NCBI GenBank assembly: GCA_964624765.1
Contig: CAZUZO010000002.1
Coordinates: 1-64,000, forward strand
Length of the DNA: 64,000 bases
From: JAGTVB01 sp964624765
Lineage (GTDB): Bacteria > Pseudomonadota > Gammaproteobacteria > HK1
Direction: 5' to 3'
This document shows positions 26,253 through 35,451 of the stretch, piece by piece. The notes below the pieces were generated by a model. That model worked only from the letters and a program-made list of their open reading frames with translations. It was not told the origin of the DNA and searched no databases. Both the position numbers and the translations under genes were made by a program. Position 1 is the stretch's first letter, and each line of letters starts with the position of its first letter.

Positions 26253-28352
26253 TCAAAGCTTCAAGCGTGCGATGTAGTCCGCCAGCCGCGCTGTGGCTTC
26301 CTCGAGGTCGCGCTGGCCCTGCTTAAGTTCGGCGTTCAGCTCTTCCAGTTGGTTTTCTTGGGTATCCAGTTTCTGGAGGTACCGCCTATACAGATCGCTA
26401 TCGCTGGAAACACGAGTTAAGTTTTCGCGAAGGCGCTCCTGGTCGTCGAAGATGCCTGCTCGGGTTGCGCTGAGCCGATCGACGCGCTGGCGCTGGTCAT
26501 CCACTTCCCGATGTAGCCTGGCCATCTCGACAAAGGCTTGGCGCACGGGTTGGTCGAGCTCGGTCGAGCGTGCATAGCCCAGTATTCGGTCTAACGAGAG
26601 CGATCGGATCTGGATTTGCTCGGTTTCAGGATGCTCTAAATGCACATCCAGAGTACTCTCGCTGCCGCCTGGCAAACGGACGGGGATGCGATAGCGGTCG
26701 TCGGTGAGTACGACCGGTTTCTCCTCCATGGCGATGAGCTGCCAACCGGGACGGCGCGGGTGCTCGATGAGTAGCTGACGCTCCTCGTGCTCCGGGGCTT
26801 TCATACGGTAGGTCGTCGTCTCGCGTCGCACCACTGTCAAGCGCAGAATGCCGCGGTCAATGGTGGCTTGCGCGATGCTGCGCTCGGATTTGACCTCTTT
26901 GCTGATGCGGGTTCCTTGATCGACAGCGAAGCTCACCAATCGCTCGTCGCCGGCGGGCCAGGTGCCAAGCTGGGCATCGCCGACAAAAGCGAGCTTCTCG
27001 TTACGCGCCCGTTCATAAAGGGCCAGGATTCCCGCTGGCAGGGCGGCAGGACCGTCATTGACCAGTTGTACTGCGGCAAGCGGATGGGTCTGATGTGTTT
27101 CATGTTGGTATAGCGACAGCCGGGTAACGGGTATTTCCCGGTTCGCAATCGGTACCACCAAGGATTGTCCGGTTGGCACGCTGACCGCAATGGGCAGGCG
27201 AAACAGGACCTGGGCCGCAAGGTCCTCGCTGTCGGCGACTGCTTGAGGCTGTAGACGGTCAGTCAGGGGGCTCGAAACGTCAGCCTGTTTGGTCGGCGAC
27301 GTCGCAACTGATAACTCTTCAGACAACATCCTCAGATGAGTACGTTTGTCTTCGGATCGGAGTGCTGCTCCGGGAGCCTGTGGGTGGGTCTGGGAGGTGG
27401 CGGATAAGGGGGCCAGCCCCAGGGTTCCCGAATCCGGCACCGGCAGCACCCGACCCAACACCTCTACCGGGACCGCCGGCCGGTCGACGTAATAGCTGGC
27501 ATAAACCGCCTGGCGAAAGGTGACAGGGTTTCCGGAAACCAAGGACAGCTCCACATCGGCCCAGTCGTGGCCACTCATGTTTTCGAGCACCGCAAAGCCC
27601 CGCAGGGATCCTTTGCTGGCGCCGTCCCTCTTGTCGAGAGTCAGCCGGTAGCTGGTTTTCCACAGCGGGGCTGAGACCACATAGCCAACGCGTACCGCCC
27701 TCCTGCCATTGCCCGCAAAGGTGATGCGCAGCGTACGTTTGTCGCGCAGCCGATGGTGTGCTATCGCCGTCAGCGCCTGATCCAGCTGGCGCCCTAGCGC
27801 AGGATCGACGAACCTCACGGCATCGGCCTCCTCGAACAGGAAGTGGCGCACTCCGTCCGCTGTCAGCAAGCTGATTCGGTGTTGGGTGATGGTACCCTGG
27901 TTACCCGCTAGGACAGCGGTTTCCGGAACCACACGCAGGAGACGGCCCTTGAGTTGGCGCTGTCCCTTGGCCTCCACCTCGGCGCCTTGCAAAGCGTTAA
28001 AGAGAGCCAGCGGGGAGCTCAAAGCGTCCTGAGTAAACGGTAGATCGCGAAAGATATGCGTCAACGGCTCGCGACCGGGGAGGCCGATGGTCGCCATGTC
28101 GCCGCTGTCGTCCTGCACGATGAGGCTTTTCAACACATCGTCGACCTGCTCCAGGGGTACCTCAAGATGCAGTTCAGCATTGCCTTCTATCAGCGCTTCG
28201 TGCTCGAAATACCCGACCCCTCCGGTGGAGAGCATGACCCGCTTGAGGGACAGCGGGTCGGCCGCTGCACCGACCGGTAGTAACAGGGCAGCAAGCCAAA
28301 AGCCTATGCATAAGACGCAATGCGATACGCCAGTCATTGACGTGTTTCTCAT
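26253..28352 (-). CDS. periplasmic DUF4139 domain protein
   Basis: The 699-residue protein has an N-terminal signal peptide (CIGFWLAALLLPVGAAADP) and belongs to the DUF4139 group. Recognisable parts are LKRVMLSTGGVGYFEHEAL at the mature N-terminus, then VGYVVSAPLWKTSYRLTLD and ENMSGHDWADVELSLVSGNP. The last 110 residues (LDQPVRQAFVEMARLHREVD to the end) are a predicted coiled coil. Members are exported beta-rich proteins, some called mucoidy inhibitor A-like; no enzymatic motif is visible. It is monocistronic. The 167 bases before the MEKHLA gene end hold nothing evident. Confidence 0.85.
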   Translation of the reverse strand: MRNTSMTGVSHCVLCIGFWLAALLLPVGAAADPLSLKRVMLSTGGVGYFEHEALIEGNAELHLEVPLEQVDDVLKSLIVQDDSGDMATIGLPGREPLTHIFRDLPFTQDALSSPLALFNALQGAEVEAKGQRQLKGRLLRVVPETAVLAGNQGTITQHRISLLTADGVRHFLFEEADAVRFVDPALGRQLDQALTAIAHHRLRDKRTLRITFAGNGRRAVRVGYVVSAPLWKTSYRLTLDKRDGASKGSLRGFAVLENMSGHDWADVELSLVSGNPVTFRQAVYASYYVDRPAVPVEVLGRVLPVPDSGTLGLAPLSATSQTHPQAPGAALRSEDKRTHLRMLSEELSVATSPTKQADVSSPLTDRLQPQAVADSEDLAAQVLFRLPIAVSVPTGQSLVVPIANREIPVTRLSLYQHETHQTHPLAAVQLVNDGPAALPAGILALYERARNEKLAFVGDAQLGTWPAGDERLVSFAVDQGTRISKEVKSERSIAQATIDRGILRLTVVRRETTTYRMKAPEHEERQLLIEHPRRPGWQLIAMEEKPVVLTDDRYRIPVRLPGGSESTLDVHLEHPETEQIQIRSLSLDRILGYARSTELDQPVRQAFVEMARLHREVDDQRQRVDRLSATRAGIFDDQERLRENLTRVSSDSDLYRRYLQKLDTQENQLEELNAELKQGQRDLEEATARLADYIARLKL

Positions 28353-28523
28353 AACCGGTTCCCATGGCGCATGGTAAACTGATTTTAACGCGGATGATCC
28401 ACTCGTTACCTGGGTTGCATAATACTCTTAGCGTGCTGGGCAAAGCACGTGGTTGCCGGGGGTGGGGTGCGATCGGAGGGGAGTGGATAAGCCGTTGGGG
28501 AAACGAAGACCGAGGCTTTCTTA

Positions 28524-28666
28524 GAAGCTGTTTTAAAAACGTCGCGGGCGCCTCCAGAGCAAGGCGCACGGCGGCTCAGAACCGCAGTGTACGACCGAGT
28601 ACATGAGGATTCTGAGCCGCCGTGCAACGCCGCTCAGACAAGCGCAGTCGTTCTTGAACCAGCTTG
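28524..28666. repeat. family A MITE-like element
   Basis: The 143-bp element begins GAAGCTGTTTTAAAAACGTC and ends GTTCTTGAACCAGCTTG. It is flanked by TTA on both sides (28521-28523 and 28667-28669), a TNA duplication with a middle base different from most copies. The interior carries AGAGCAAGGCGCACGGC and two TCAGAA/TTCTGA arms that pair. It ends 12 bases before the GTG of the radical SAM gene, so any promoter for that gene must lie within or beyond the element. Confidence 0.85.
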
Positions 28667-28678
28667 TTATAGGCGGAT

Positions 28679-29674
28679 GTGGCAGTGGTGGTGGAAACAT
28701 ACACGGTGACGGGGCCGACCAATCCCGATCATCAGGTTCAGTGGCGGCCTGCCTATATTGATCTGGTGGAGAGCGGAGTGCTGGCTGAGCGCGCGCAGGA
28801 GGCTTACCAACTGTTGGAAAGGTGCCGGTTGTGCCCGCGCTACTGCGGCATCGACCGCCGGGTCACGGTTAAGGGGGCAGTCTGTCGCACCGGCGTGCAT
28901 GCCGTCGTACATAGCTACGGGCCGCATCACGGCGAGGAAAACCCGCTTCGGGGTTGGAACGGGTCGGGCACCATATTCTTTAGTGGGTGTAATTTGCGCT
29001 GTGTTTACTGCCAGAACTGGGAGATCAGTCAAAAGGGAGTCGGGCGCGAGATCGAAACTGGCGAACTGGCTCGAATGATGCTCGAGCTGCAGTCCGAAGG
29101 CTGTCATAACATCAACCTGGTTTCACCCAGTCACGTGGTGGCACAAGTGATCGATGCGGTGTCCATCGCCGCGCGGCAGGGTTTGCACTTACCGATCGTC
29201 TATAACACCGGTGGCTACGACAGTCCGGAAGCCCTGGCGCTGCTCGACGGCATCATCGATATCTATATGCCTGATATGAAATACGGCAACTCCATCATCG
29301 CTCGCGAGTACTCCAGGGTGCGTGACTATGTCGAGGTGAGTCAGCAGGCGGTGCGGGAGATGCACCGGCAGGTGGGTGATTTGATCTTAGACCACTGGGG
29401 GTTAGCGCGCCGAGGCCTACTTGTGAGGCACCTGGTCTTGCCGGGAGACCTGGCGGGGACGAATGAAGTACTGAGTTTTATCGCTCGCGAGATCTCCGAG
29501 AATACCTATCTCAACCTCCTGGACCAATACCGTCCCTGTTATCGTGCCGATACGCACCCGCCGCTGGACCGCTCAGTGTCCCGCAAGCAATATCAACGCG
29601 CCCTCAAGTTGGCGGCCGATTTTGGTTTGAGCCGCCTCGATCAACGCTGCCAGCGCGGCCGGTGGGGGCTCTAG
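28679..29674 (+). CDS. radical SAM protein, PflA-related (COG1313-like)
   Basis: The 331-residue enzyme-like protein has the iron-sulfur motif CX3CX2C in FFSGCNLRCVYCQNWEISQK (around residues 105-112). It is preceded by a second cysteine cluster, LLERCRLCPRYCGIDR, typical of this PflA-homologue group. Later motifs LVSPSHVVAQVI and IVYNTGGYDSPE fit the partial TIM barrel, and LLVRHLVLPGDLAGT fits its C-terminal strand. It likely cleaves SAM to start radical chemistry on an unknown substrate; no glycyl-radical enzyme is adjacent. The GTG at 28679 has AGGCGG very close to it, so start choice is uncertain; GTGs at 28685 and 28688 are alternatives. Confidence 0.88.
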   Translation: MAVVVETYTVTGPTNPDHQVQWRPAYIDLVESGVLAERAQEAYQLLERCRLCPRYCGIDRRVTVKGAVCRTGVHAVVHSYGPHHGEENPLRGWNGSGTIFFSGCNLRCVYCQNWEISQKGVGREIETGELARMMLELQSEGCHNINLVSPSHVVAQVIDAVSIAARQGLHLPIVYNTGGYDSPEALALLDGIIDIYMPDMKYGNSIIAREYSRVRDYVEVSQQAVREMHRQVGDLILDHWGLARRGLLVRHLVLPGDLAGTNEVLSFIAREISENTYLNLLDQYRPCYRADTHPPLDRSVSRKQYQRALKLAADFGLSRLDQRCQRGRWGL

Positions 29675-29723
29675 CAGGGGGCGAAGGACGGTCGGCGTCT
29701 CCGCGCTTGGGGCCTCGACGTTT

Positions 29724-30584
29724 TCAGCAACGCTGATTGTCGTGCCGGCGGTCGTCGAGGCGATCGAGCGCATCGGTCAGAGCAGCAGTGTTGGCATGGC
29801 CGGCGGGCGGGGGTGTGCCTCGGTGTGCAAGGTAGGCGAATACCCGCTCACGAATCTCGTTCGCTTCAGCGGTGGCCGTTTTTCTCGCCTGTTGGACTTC
29901 AGCCAACTCGTCTTGCGACCGCTCAAGCTCGGTGATCAACCGTAGCTGCCGTTCTAACGCAGCGTCGAAAGCATTGGGGTCAAGCCCACCTGCGGTTAAT
30001 AAGGCCGCCAGGTGTTGGCTTTGTTCGGTCAGTGGGTCTGCTAGCGAGGCAGCGGCATGCTCCGTAGTCTCGTCTTGGAATGCTTCGTCGAGGGCTGGCG
30101 CGGGAAGCAGGGGACTCGCCATCGCCGCTTCGAGCTCCGCTAACCTCTGACGCACCGAGGGTGCGTTCCACTGGCTCGGTGCCTCGAGTCCCGTCGCCTT
30201 AAACCGAAGTCTTGCCCCTAGGCGCCGCCACTCCGTATCTTGCCCAGGGCGCAGCAAGATGAAGATAGGGCCGAGCGGCAAAAGCAACAAGAGGAAGGTG
30301 GGATGAACGGTGAACGCAGCCAAGATCGCTCCGAGTAGCACGGCTAAGAGCGTCGCCCATAGGGTGCGCCGGGTTCGATACCGCTCCTGAACGTGGGGGG
30401 CTTCGAGCCAGGCGAGCAGGGCCCGCCGACCCTCATCGAGCTCCGATCGGGTATCGGACGGAGGCTTCTGGTCGCTTATCAGGGGGCTCCTCCCCTGCCA
30501 TGCGTGCGTGCTCAAGCGCACGGACGTGGTCGAGGTTTTGGATGGTCTCGCTTGCCTGACCGCGCGGCAAATGCGGTTTCGCAC
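29724..30584 (-). CDS. membrane protein with C-terminal coiled coil, unknown function
   Basis: The frame encodes up to 286 residues. The conserved-looking part starts near EGRRALLAWLEAPHVQERYR. It is followed by two adjacent membrane helices (LWATLLAVLLGAILAAFTV and FLLLLLPLGPIFILL). A long charged helical region ends near EANEIRERVFAYLAHRG. I recognise no family. The first 40 residues overlap the upstream gene in another frame and look unnatural, so the true start is probably inside. No ATG is available there, and CTG or GTG would be needed. Alternatively this and the upstream frame are one gene split by a frameshift near 30440-30500. Confidence 0.55.
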   Translation of the reverse strand: MRNRICRAVRQARPSKTSTTSVRLSTHAWQGRSPLISDQKPPSDTRSELDEGRRALLAWLEAPHVQERYRTRRTLWATLLAVLLGAILAAFTVHPTFLLLLLPLGPIFILLRPGQDTEWRRLGARLRFKATGLEAPSQWNAPSVRQRLAELEAAMASPLLPAPALDEAFQDETTEHAAASLADPLTEQSQHLAALLTAGGLDPNAFDAALERQLRLITELERSQDELAEVQQARKTATAEANEIRERVFAYLAHRGTPPPAGHANTAALTDALDRLDDRRHDNQRC

Positions 30585-30810
30585 TCCAAGAGGCTTGGGC
30601 CCGTAGCGCCACCTCCGCCGCGATACACTCCACTTCCAGGGTGCGTTTGCGTTGGTAGAGATCCCGGATCTCGGCCTCGCGCGCTTTCAGGGCGCTGACT
30701 TGTTGTCGTTGAACCCGTAGCGCTGCTTCATCATCGGTTGTTTGCTGTTCGCAAGTCAGCGCTGGTATCGGCTCGGTGCTAGCTGAGCTCACCTGGTTTC
30801 TCGATGGCAC
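30433..30810 (-). CDS. small coiled-coil protein, unknown function
   Basis: The 125-residue soluble protein starts MPSRNQVSSASTEPIPALT. It is dominated by a predicted coiled coil: EAALRVQRQQVSALKAREAE followed by IRDLYQRKRTLEVECIAAEV. Its last 50 codons overlap the next minus-strand frame. The AGGGGAGGAG inside the overlap could serve as a ribosome-binding site for the downstream gene. No family is recognised. If a frameshift explains the overlap, this is the N-terminal part of a single membrane-tethered coiled-coil protein. Confidence 0.5.
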   Translation of the reverse strand: MPSRNQVSSASTEPIPALTCEQQTTDDEAALRVQRQQVSALKAREAEIRDLYQRKRTLEVECIAAEVALRAQASWSAKPHLPRGQASETIQNLDHVRALEHARMAGEEPPDKRPEASVRYPIGAR

Positions 30811-30863
30811 AGGGGGTGACCAACTGGGCTAAGGAGAATAAGGATACCGGCTCACGCCTTATC

Positions 30864-31634
30864 CTAAGGACTCTCGGGCACCCGCCGCCTCTTCTCCACA
30901 TCTAACTTAAGTATAAACCGTTGCAGGCGCGCCGCCATGCGTGAATCGAGGCGCAGAAACCGGCACCCAATCTGGGGTTTTCCAGGCCGCGCGCTGTGCG
31001 CATAGCGATTGCGTACCTCGAAGCCTGTCTCGAGTGAGCCTTGACCCGGTAGCTCGATATGGCACACAGGGATCTGCTGGCCGATCGCCAGCATCGGCTC
31101 GGGAATGTCCTCGGGGACGATCAAGCCCATACCGCTGAGACTGATATCCACCACGGTCACTTCGCAAGTTGCTCCGTCCGGAGCGCGGAAGCGACAGATC
31201 AGCGGATTGGCCACCGGTGTGGCGACGCGAAAGAACTGTCGGCGTTGCACTCGGATCAAGGCATCTGGCTCCGGAACCGCGAAAGCCGGATAGTCTTGCT
31301 GTTCCGCCATGGCAAGGTGGGCGATACTAAACCGGATCGGCACTTGATTGTGGGTGGTGACGGCGATCCTCTGTTGGGCGTGCAACAAGCGTTGATTGGC
31401 GGTTTCATCTGTGCTGCAGTCGAGATAAACGACTGCTGTCTTCGGGTCGTAGCCGATGACAGCGCTCAAGATGAAATCTTGGCCCGCATCGAAATAGATC
31501 GTGATTTGCCGGTTATGGCGCGCGAGATCCGAAAGAATACGTTGGATCGTGACCTTATCGCGAACCCGGAACCGTTCGAGATCAGATTCCATATCGGGTG
31601 ATGGCTTAGTGGGTAGAGTGGGGGGTGCTGTCAT
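30864..31634 (-). CDS. PilZ domain cyclic-di-GMP receptor, YcgR-like
   Basis: The 256-residue protein has an N-terminal YcgR-type domain (RFRVRDKVTIQRILSDLARH, then QITIYFDAGQDFILSAVIGY). The C-terminal PilZ domain has both c-di-GMP motifs: RRQFFR (RxxxR) and DISLSGMGL (D/NxSxxG). In the YcgR family, bound c-di-GMP slows flagellar rotation. No flagellar genes are in the window, so the partner is unknown. The ATG at 31634 (MTAPPTLP) is preferred to the ATG at 31721. It is monocistronic. Confidence 0.92.
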   Translation of the reverse strand: MTAPPTLPTKPSPDMESDLERFRVRDKVTIQRILSDLARHNRQITIYFDAGQDFILSAVIGYDPKTAVVYLDCSTDETANQRLLHAQQRIAVTTHNQVPIRFSIAHLAMAEQQDYPAFAVPEPDALIRVQRRQFFRVATPVANPLICRFRAPDGATCEVTVVDISLSGMGLIVPEDIPEPMLAIGQQIPVCHIELPGQGSLETGFEVRNRYAHSARPGKPQIGCRFLRLDSRMAARLQRFILKLDVEKRRRVPESP

Positions 31635-31804
31635 GATGTGAGGGTGTTGCCAGGGGCTCTGCAAAATTCTAACAAACTCAACGCTGTTTTTTGTCGCAGA
31701 ATCGCCTAAGGCATACGTCATGAACGCAATACGCGCTGTTTCGGCTGCGCCCGATAGCGGTAGCCTTAACGGCTCCGGTGAAGGACGTGATAGTGTTCGG
31801 CTGA

Positions 31805-31926
31805 GAGGTTGTCAAAAAACCGGCGCGAGCGGGCCGCGGCGACGGAACCTATCAGATAGATAGGCGAGGAGTGAGCACCGCCCAACGCCGCTATCGGGTG
31901 GTGTAGCAGGTTTCTTCACAACCTCT
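31805..31926. repeat. family B MITE-like element
   Basis: The roughly 122-bp copy begins GAGGTTGTCAAAAAACC and ends GGTTTCTTCACAACCTC, with an extra T before the flank. TGA flanks lie at 31802-31804 and 31927-31929. The interior has the shared blocks GATAGATAGGCGAGGAGTGA and GCACCGCCCAACGCCGCTAT. It is slightly shorter than its relatives because the left arm lost the AAGGCGG segment. It sits upstream of hspQ. Confidence 0.8.
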
Positions 31927-32056
31927 TGAGTGGAAGTACCGGCGAGGCCTACCCAGTACCTAGGGCGCCCAGTTCGCTGCATCGGTGCGACGGTTTTCAT
32001 GGTGTGATTGCGCAGTATGAGTAGGTATGCTGTCTCAATTGTTAGGAGTAGAACGT

Positions 32057-32371
32057 ATGGCTACGATGCAAGCGCGGTTTTCGGTGGGACAGGTGGTCCA
32101 TCATCGGTTGTTCGATTACCGAGGCGTCATCATCGACGTGGATGCAGGCTTCCAAGGTACGGATGAGTGGTACGAGCAAGTGGCGCGCACCAGGCCGCCT
32201 AAGGACCAGCCCTGGTATCACGTGCTGGTGCACGAAAGCGACCGTGAGGCCTATGTGGCAGAGCGCAATCTCGAACCCGATGCGTCGGGGAAGCCGATAG
32301 ACCATCCCTACCTCAATAGGCTATTCGTGGGCTTCGAAGAGGGTCGATACATCAGAGGGGCAATCAACTAG
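32057..32371 (+). CDS. hspQ: heat shock protein HspQ
   Basis: HspQ is a small protein (about 105 residues) that acts with Lon and aids degradation of denatured DnaA in E. coli. The sequence shows the YccV-like fold: QARFSVGQVVHHRLFDYRGV followed by IIDVDAGFQGTDEWYEQVA. Then PWYHVLVHESDREAYVAERN and HPYLNRLFVGFEEGRYI follow. TTAGGAG lies ten bases before the ATG at 32057, so this start is chosen over the in-frame codon at 32027. No clear sigma-32 promoter could be read. Confidence 0.93.
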   Translation: MATMQARFSVGQVVHHRLFDYRGVIIDVDAGFQGTDEWYEQVARTRPPKDQPWYHVLVHESDREAYVAERNLEPDASGKPIDHPYLNRLFVGFEEGRYIRGAIN

Positions 32372-32503
32372 GGGCAGGGGCGTAAGCCGGCCGGCTAGCT
32401 AGCGGATCACCGTCGCGCTGGCTGTCAGGAGCCGGCGTGTGATGGGACGAGCGTGTCGAACCCGTCAAGGCGGTGCTGGCAGGGCGCTGGCGCTGCCGTG
32501 CGG

Positions 32504-34021
32504 TCACGAGGGTTTGTTCATGGTGCGCCACCCACCGATGCCGGCCACCGCCAGTGCCGCGGCAAGCCCCATCAGCACCGGGATGTTACCCATGCGCACG
32601 TAGGGTGTCGCGCCGGTCATCGGATAGACCTCGGCGCGCAGCACACGGGCCTCGAACTGAGGGAGACGTTCCTCGATGTCCCCTGTTGGGCTGATGACGG
32701 CCGTGATCCCCGTATTGGTTGCCCGTGCGAGATACCGACCTGTCTCGACTGCCCGCATGCGCGCCATTTCGAGATTTTGGTGTGGGCCTATGGAATCGCC
32801 GAACCACGCGTCGTTACTGACGTTGACCAGCAACGTGGCTTGGGGTAGCGACTGGATGATTTCCTCGCCGAACGCAAACTCGTAACACACCGAGATGCCA
32901 ACCTTTTCTCCTGCAACCTGTGCGGGTGGCTGCCGAGGTGGGCCCCGGCTGAAGCGCGATACAGGAAGGTCAAGGACATCGACCAAAGGACGCAGCACTT
33001 TCTCGAGGGGCAGATACTCGGCAAAGGGCACCAGATGGCGCTTGTGATAGAAACTGGTCTGGGGGGCCAGGGCCAGCACGCTGTTGAAATACTGCTGGGT
33101 GGTGCCCTCGAGCACGTCGATGCCCAGCAGGATATCGGGGCTGTGGTCCTCGGCCTCGTCGGCGAGCTGGGCTAGAGCGGGGATGAAGTCGTGGAGAAAC
33201 CCAGGCAGGGACGATTCTGGCCACACGACGAGATGCGCATCCCAGTGTTCGCGGGTGAGGCCAAAATACCGGTCCACCGTGCGCTGGCGCGCGCCGGGTT
33301 GCCACTTGAGCTCCTGCGGAATATTTCCCTGCACCAAGGCCAATTGGATAGCCTTGTCACGCGCTTCGGTCCACTGTACCCGTTCCAGGCCGTAGCTGCC
33401 CGCTAACACGGCCAGCACGGCGCCGAAGTAGATGAGCAGTGCGCGGCGTCCCTTTCCCACTGCCAGCACCAGCCCGCCGGCAAGAGATGCCACGCACCAG
33501 CTGACACCGTAGACACCCACCAGGGGAGCCAGGCCTCGTAGGGGCGAATCCAGTTGGCTGTAACCGAGCTGAAGCCAAGTAAATCCGGTCAGAAACCACC
33601 CACGCGTCCATTCGGCTAACACCCAAGCGGCGGGTAGCAGCAACAATAGCCTGACCGGTTGACTGCCGGTGGCGATGCGGGCTGCGAGATATCCCGCCAG
33701 CGCTGGGAACGAGGCTAGAAAACCGACCAGAAGCGCGGTGAGGCCGACGGCAACGGTGGTTCCGACGTGGCTATACTGAAAGCTTTCATGCACCCACGAC
33801 ACCCCGAGCCCAAACAGACCGAGCCCAAAGAGCCAGCCGCGCAACAACGCCTGAGCTGGCGAAGCCCTTTCCCAGAGGACGAACAATACCGCTGGGGCCA
33901 GTACGGCAAGGGGTAAGAGGCCAAACGGCGCAAAGGCTAAGGGCAGGGCGAGCCCGGCCAGGAGTGCGGTGGCGTTAGCGTGGCTGCCGTGCCAGGCGCG
34001 GGTAATCGCACCGCTTCTCAT
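32504..34021 (-). CDS. lnt: apolipoprotein N-acyltransferase
   Basis: Lnt adds the third acyl chain to lipoproteins in the inner membrane. The 505-residue protein has about seven hydrophobic N-terminal segments and a periplasmic nitrilase-like domain. The domain includes LALVQGNIPQELKW, VVWPESSLPGF (catalytic Glu), HKRHLVPFAEYLPLE (Lys region) and the Cys in VGISVCYEFAFGEEI. NDAWFGDSIGPHQNLEMARM and ARATNTGITAVISPTGDIEE follow as in the family. It is the last gene of the miaB-phoH-ybeY-corC-lnt operon and starts 30 bases after corC. Confidence 0.95.
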   Translation of the reverse strand: MRSGAITRAWHGSHANATALLAGLALPLAFAPFGLLPLAVLAPAVLFVLWERASPAQALLRGWLFGLGLFGLGVSWVHESFQYSHVGTTVAVGLTALLVGFLASFPALAGYLAARIATGSQPVRLLLLLPAAWVLAEWTRGWFLTGFTWLQLGYSQLDSPLRGLAPLVGVYGVSWCVASLAGGLVLAVGKGRRALLIYFGAVLAVLAGSYGLERVQWTEARDKAIQLALVQGNIPQELKWQPGARQRTVDRYFGLTREHWDAHLVVWPESSLPGFLHDFIPALAQLADEAEDHSPDILLGIDVLEGTTQQYFNSVLALAPQTSFYHKRHLVPFAEYLPLEKVLRPLVDVLDLPVSRFSRGPPRQPPAQVAGEKVGISVCYEFAFGEEIIQSLPQATLLVNVSNDAWFGDSIGPHQNLEMARMRAVETGRYLARATNTGITAVISPTGDIEERLPQFEARVLRAEVYPMTGATPYVRMGNIPVLMGLAAALAVAGIGGWRTMNKPS

Positions 34022-34051
34022 CGAAACCCGGCGTCGTCGTGCGCGGTTGCG

Positions 34052-34951
34052 CTATGCCTGGCGCTGGCCGTAAATGCTGGTCGTCGCGTTGTTTGCCCGA
34101 ATGGCCTCTGGACGCGACGCCTGTACCCTAAAGAGGTGCACGCGTCGCTTGTCAGCGCGTACCACGGTGAAATGCAGGCCATCGATGGTGCAGGTTTCGC
34201 CGCGCCGAGGCAGATGACCGAAGGTTTTGATAACTAATCCACCGATGGTATCGAATTCCTGGTCACTGAAAGTGGTGTGGAAGTACTCGTTGAAATCCTC
34301 GATGGGGGTGAGGGCTTTGACCATGTATTCGTTTCCCCCATGAGGTTTAATGTAATACTCTTCATCGATGTCGTGTTCGTCGTCGATTTCGCCGACAATC
34401 TGCTCTAGCACGTCTTCTATAGTCACCAGTCCTGCGACACCACCGTACTCGTCCACCACAATCGCCATATGATTACGTCGCGCCCGGAACTCTCGCAGCA
34501 GTATATTCAGACGCTTGCTTTCGGGAATGAATACCGCCGGGCGCATGGCGTCGCGCAAATTGAAGCTGCCAACGTTACCACGCGCGAAGTAATCTAACAG
34601 ATCTTTAGCCAGGAGTATCCCGACCACCTCGTCTCGGCTGTCACTGATGATGGGGAAGCGTGAATGGCCAGACTCAATGATGGTATGGATGAAATCCTCT
34701 GGTGCCGCATCCTGCTGCACGACCACCATCTGCGCCCGGGGAATCATGATATCGCGAACCCGCATTTCCGCCACCTGCAGGGCTCCCTCGATCATGCTGA
34801 GGGCATCGGCGTCTACGAGCTGCCGTTCTTCGGCGTCTCGTAGTAGCGTGAGCAACTGTTCCCGATCTTGGGGCTCTCCCATGAGGGCTTGGCTTAGACG
34901 TTCCAACCAGGAACGGCGCCCGGAAGGACTGCTCACATAATCTTCGGTCAT
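34052..34951 (-). CDS. corC: CorC/HlyC-family protein with CBS pair and transporter-associated domain
   Basis: The 299-residue protein lacks membrane helices and matches the soluble CorC/YbeX type linked to magnesium and cobalt efflux. Two CBS repeats start at VRDIMIPRAQMVVVQQDAAP and LRDAMRPAVFIPESKRLNIL; MAIVVDEYGGVAGLVTIEDV marks the second. The C-terminal CorC_HlyC domain includes EYMVKALTPIEDFNEYF and GGLVIKTFGHLPRRGE. It overlaps ybeY by four bases. Recent work ties YbeX to ribosome homeostasis, in keeping with its neighbours. Confidence 0.93.
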   Translation of the reverse strand: MTEDYVSSPSGRRSWLERLSQALMGEPQDREQLLTLLRDAEERQLVDADALSMIEGALQVAEMRVRDIMIPRAQMVVVQQDAAPEDFIHTIIESGHSRFPIISDSRDEVVGILLAKDLLDYFARGNVGSFNLRDAMRPAVFIPESKRLNILLREFRARRNHMAIVVDEYGGVAGLVTIEDVLEQIVGEIDDEHDIDEEYYIKPHGGNEYMVKALTPIEDFNEYFHTTFSDQEFDTIGGLVIKTFGHLPRRGETCTIDGLHFTVVRADKRRVHLFRVQASRPEAIRANNATTSIYGQRQA

Positions 34952-35451
34952 GGTGTACTGGCCTCGACGTAGGGATTGGGGAAGCCTAGGACGGCAAGGA
35001 TCGTTTGCTCAAGGGATTCCATGTGGTCTGCTTGCGGGGGAGTTTGGTGATCATATCCCAGCAGATGCAACGCTCCATGAACCACCATGTGCGCCCAGTG
35101 TGCCTCGGGATCTTTTCCTTGCTGTTGAGCCTCGCGTCGTACGACCGGGGCACAGATGACAATGTCGCCGAGCAGGGGTAGCGCGAGTCCGATTGGGGAT
35201 TCGAAGGGGAAGGCGAGCACGTTGGTGGCGCCACTGCCACCACGGAAGCGCTCGTTTAGCGCCGCACCTTCGGCTTCGTCCACGATACGCACCGTTACCT
35301 CGGCCTTGTCCAAACGCTGGGCCAGGACTGCACCTATCCAGGCGCTGAACTGCTCAGGTCCAGGCAGGGGTTGTTCTTTGGTAGCCACCTGAAGGTCAAC
35401 CTCGAGCAGCAAGGAGCGGTCAGTGGGGCTCGATTCTCCCTTTCTCTTCAT
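34948..35451 (-). CDS. ybeY: endoribonuclease YbeY
   Basis: YbeY is a zinc-dependent RNase needed for 16S rRNA 3'-end maturation and ribosome quality control. The 167-residue sequence ends with the zinc motif HGALHLLGYDH, with its three histidines, and the adjacent ME segment. It has NERFRGGSGATNVLAFPFES earlier. The N-terminus is about 10 residues longer than usual. It overlaps the 3' end of phoH by 32 bases and corC by four, giving tight coupling. Confidence 0.95.
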   Translation of the reverse strand: MKRKGESSPTDRSLLLEVDLQVATKEQPLPGPEQFSAWIGAVLAQRLDKAEVTVRIVDEAEGAALNERFRGGSGATNVLAFPFESPIGLALPLLGDIVICAPVVRREAQQQGKDPEAHWAHMVVHGALHLLGYDHQTPPQADHMESLEQTILAVLGFPNPYVEASTP

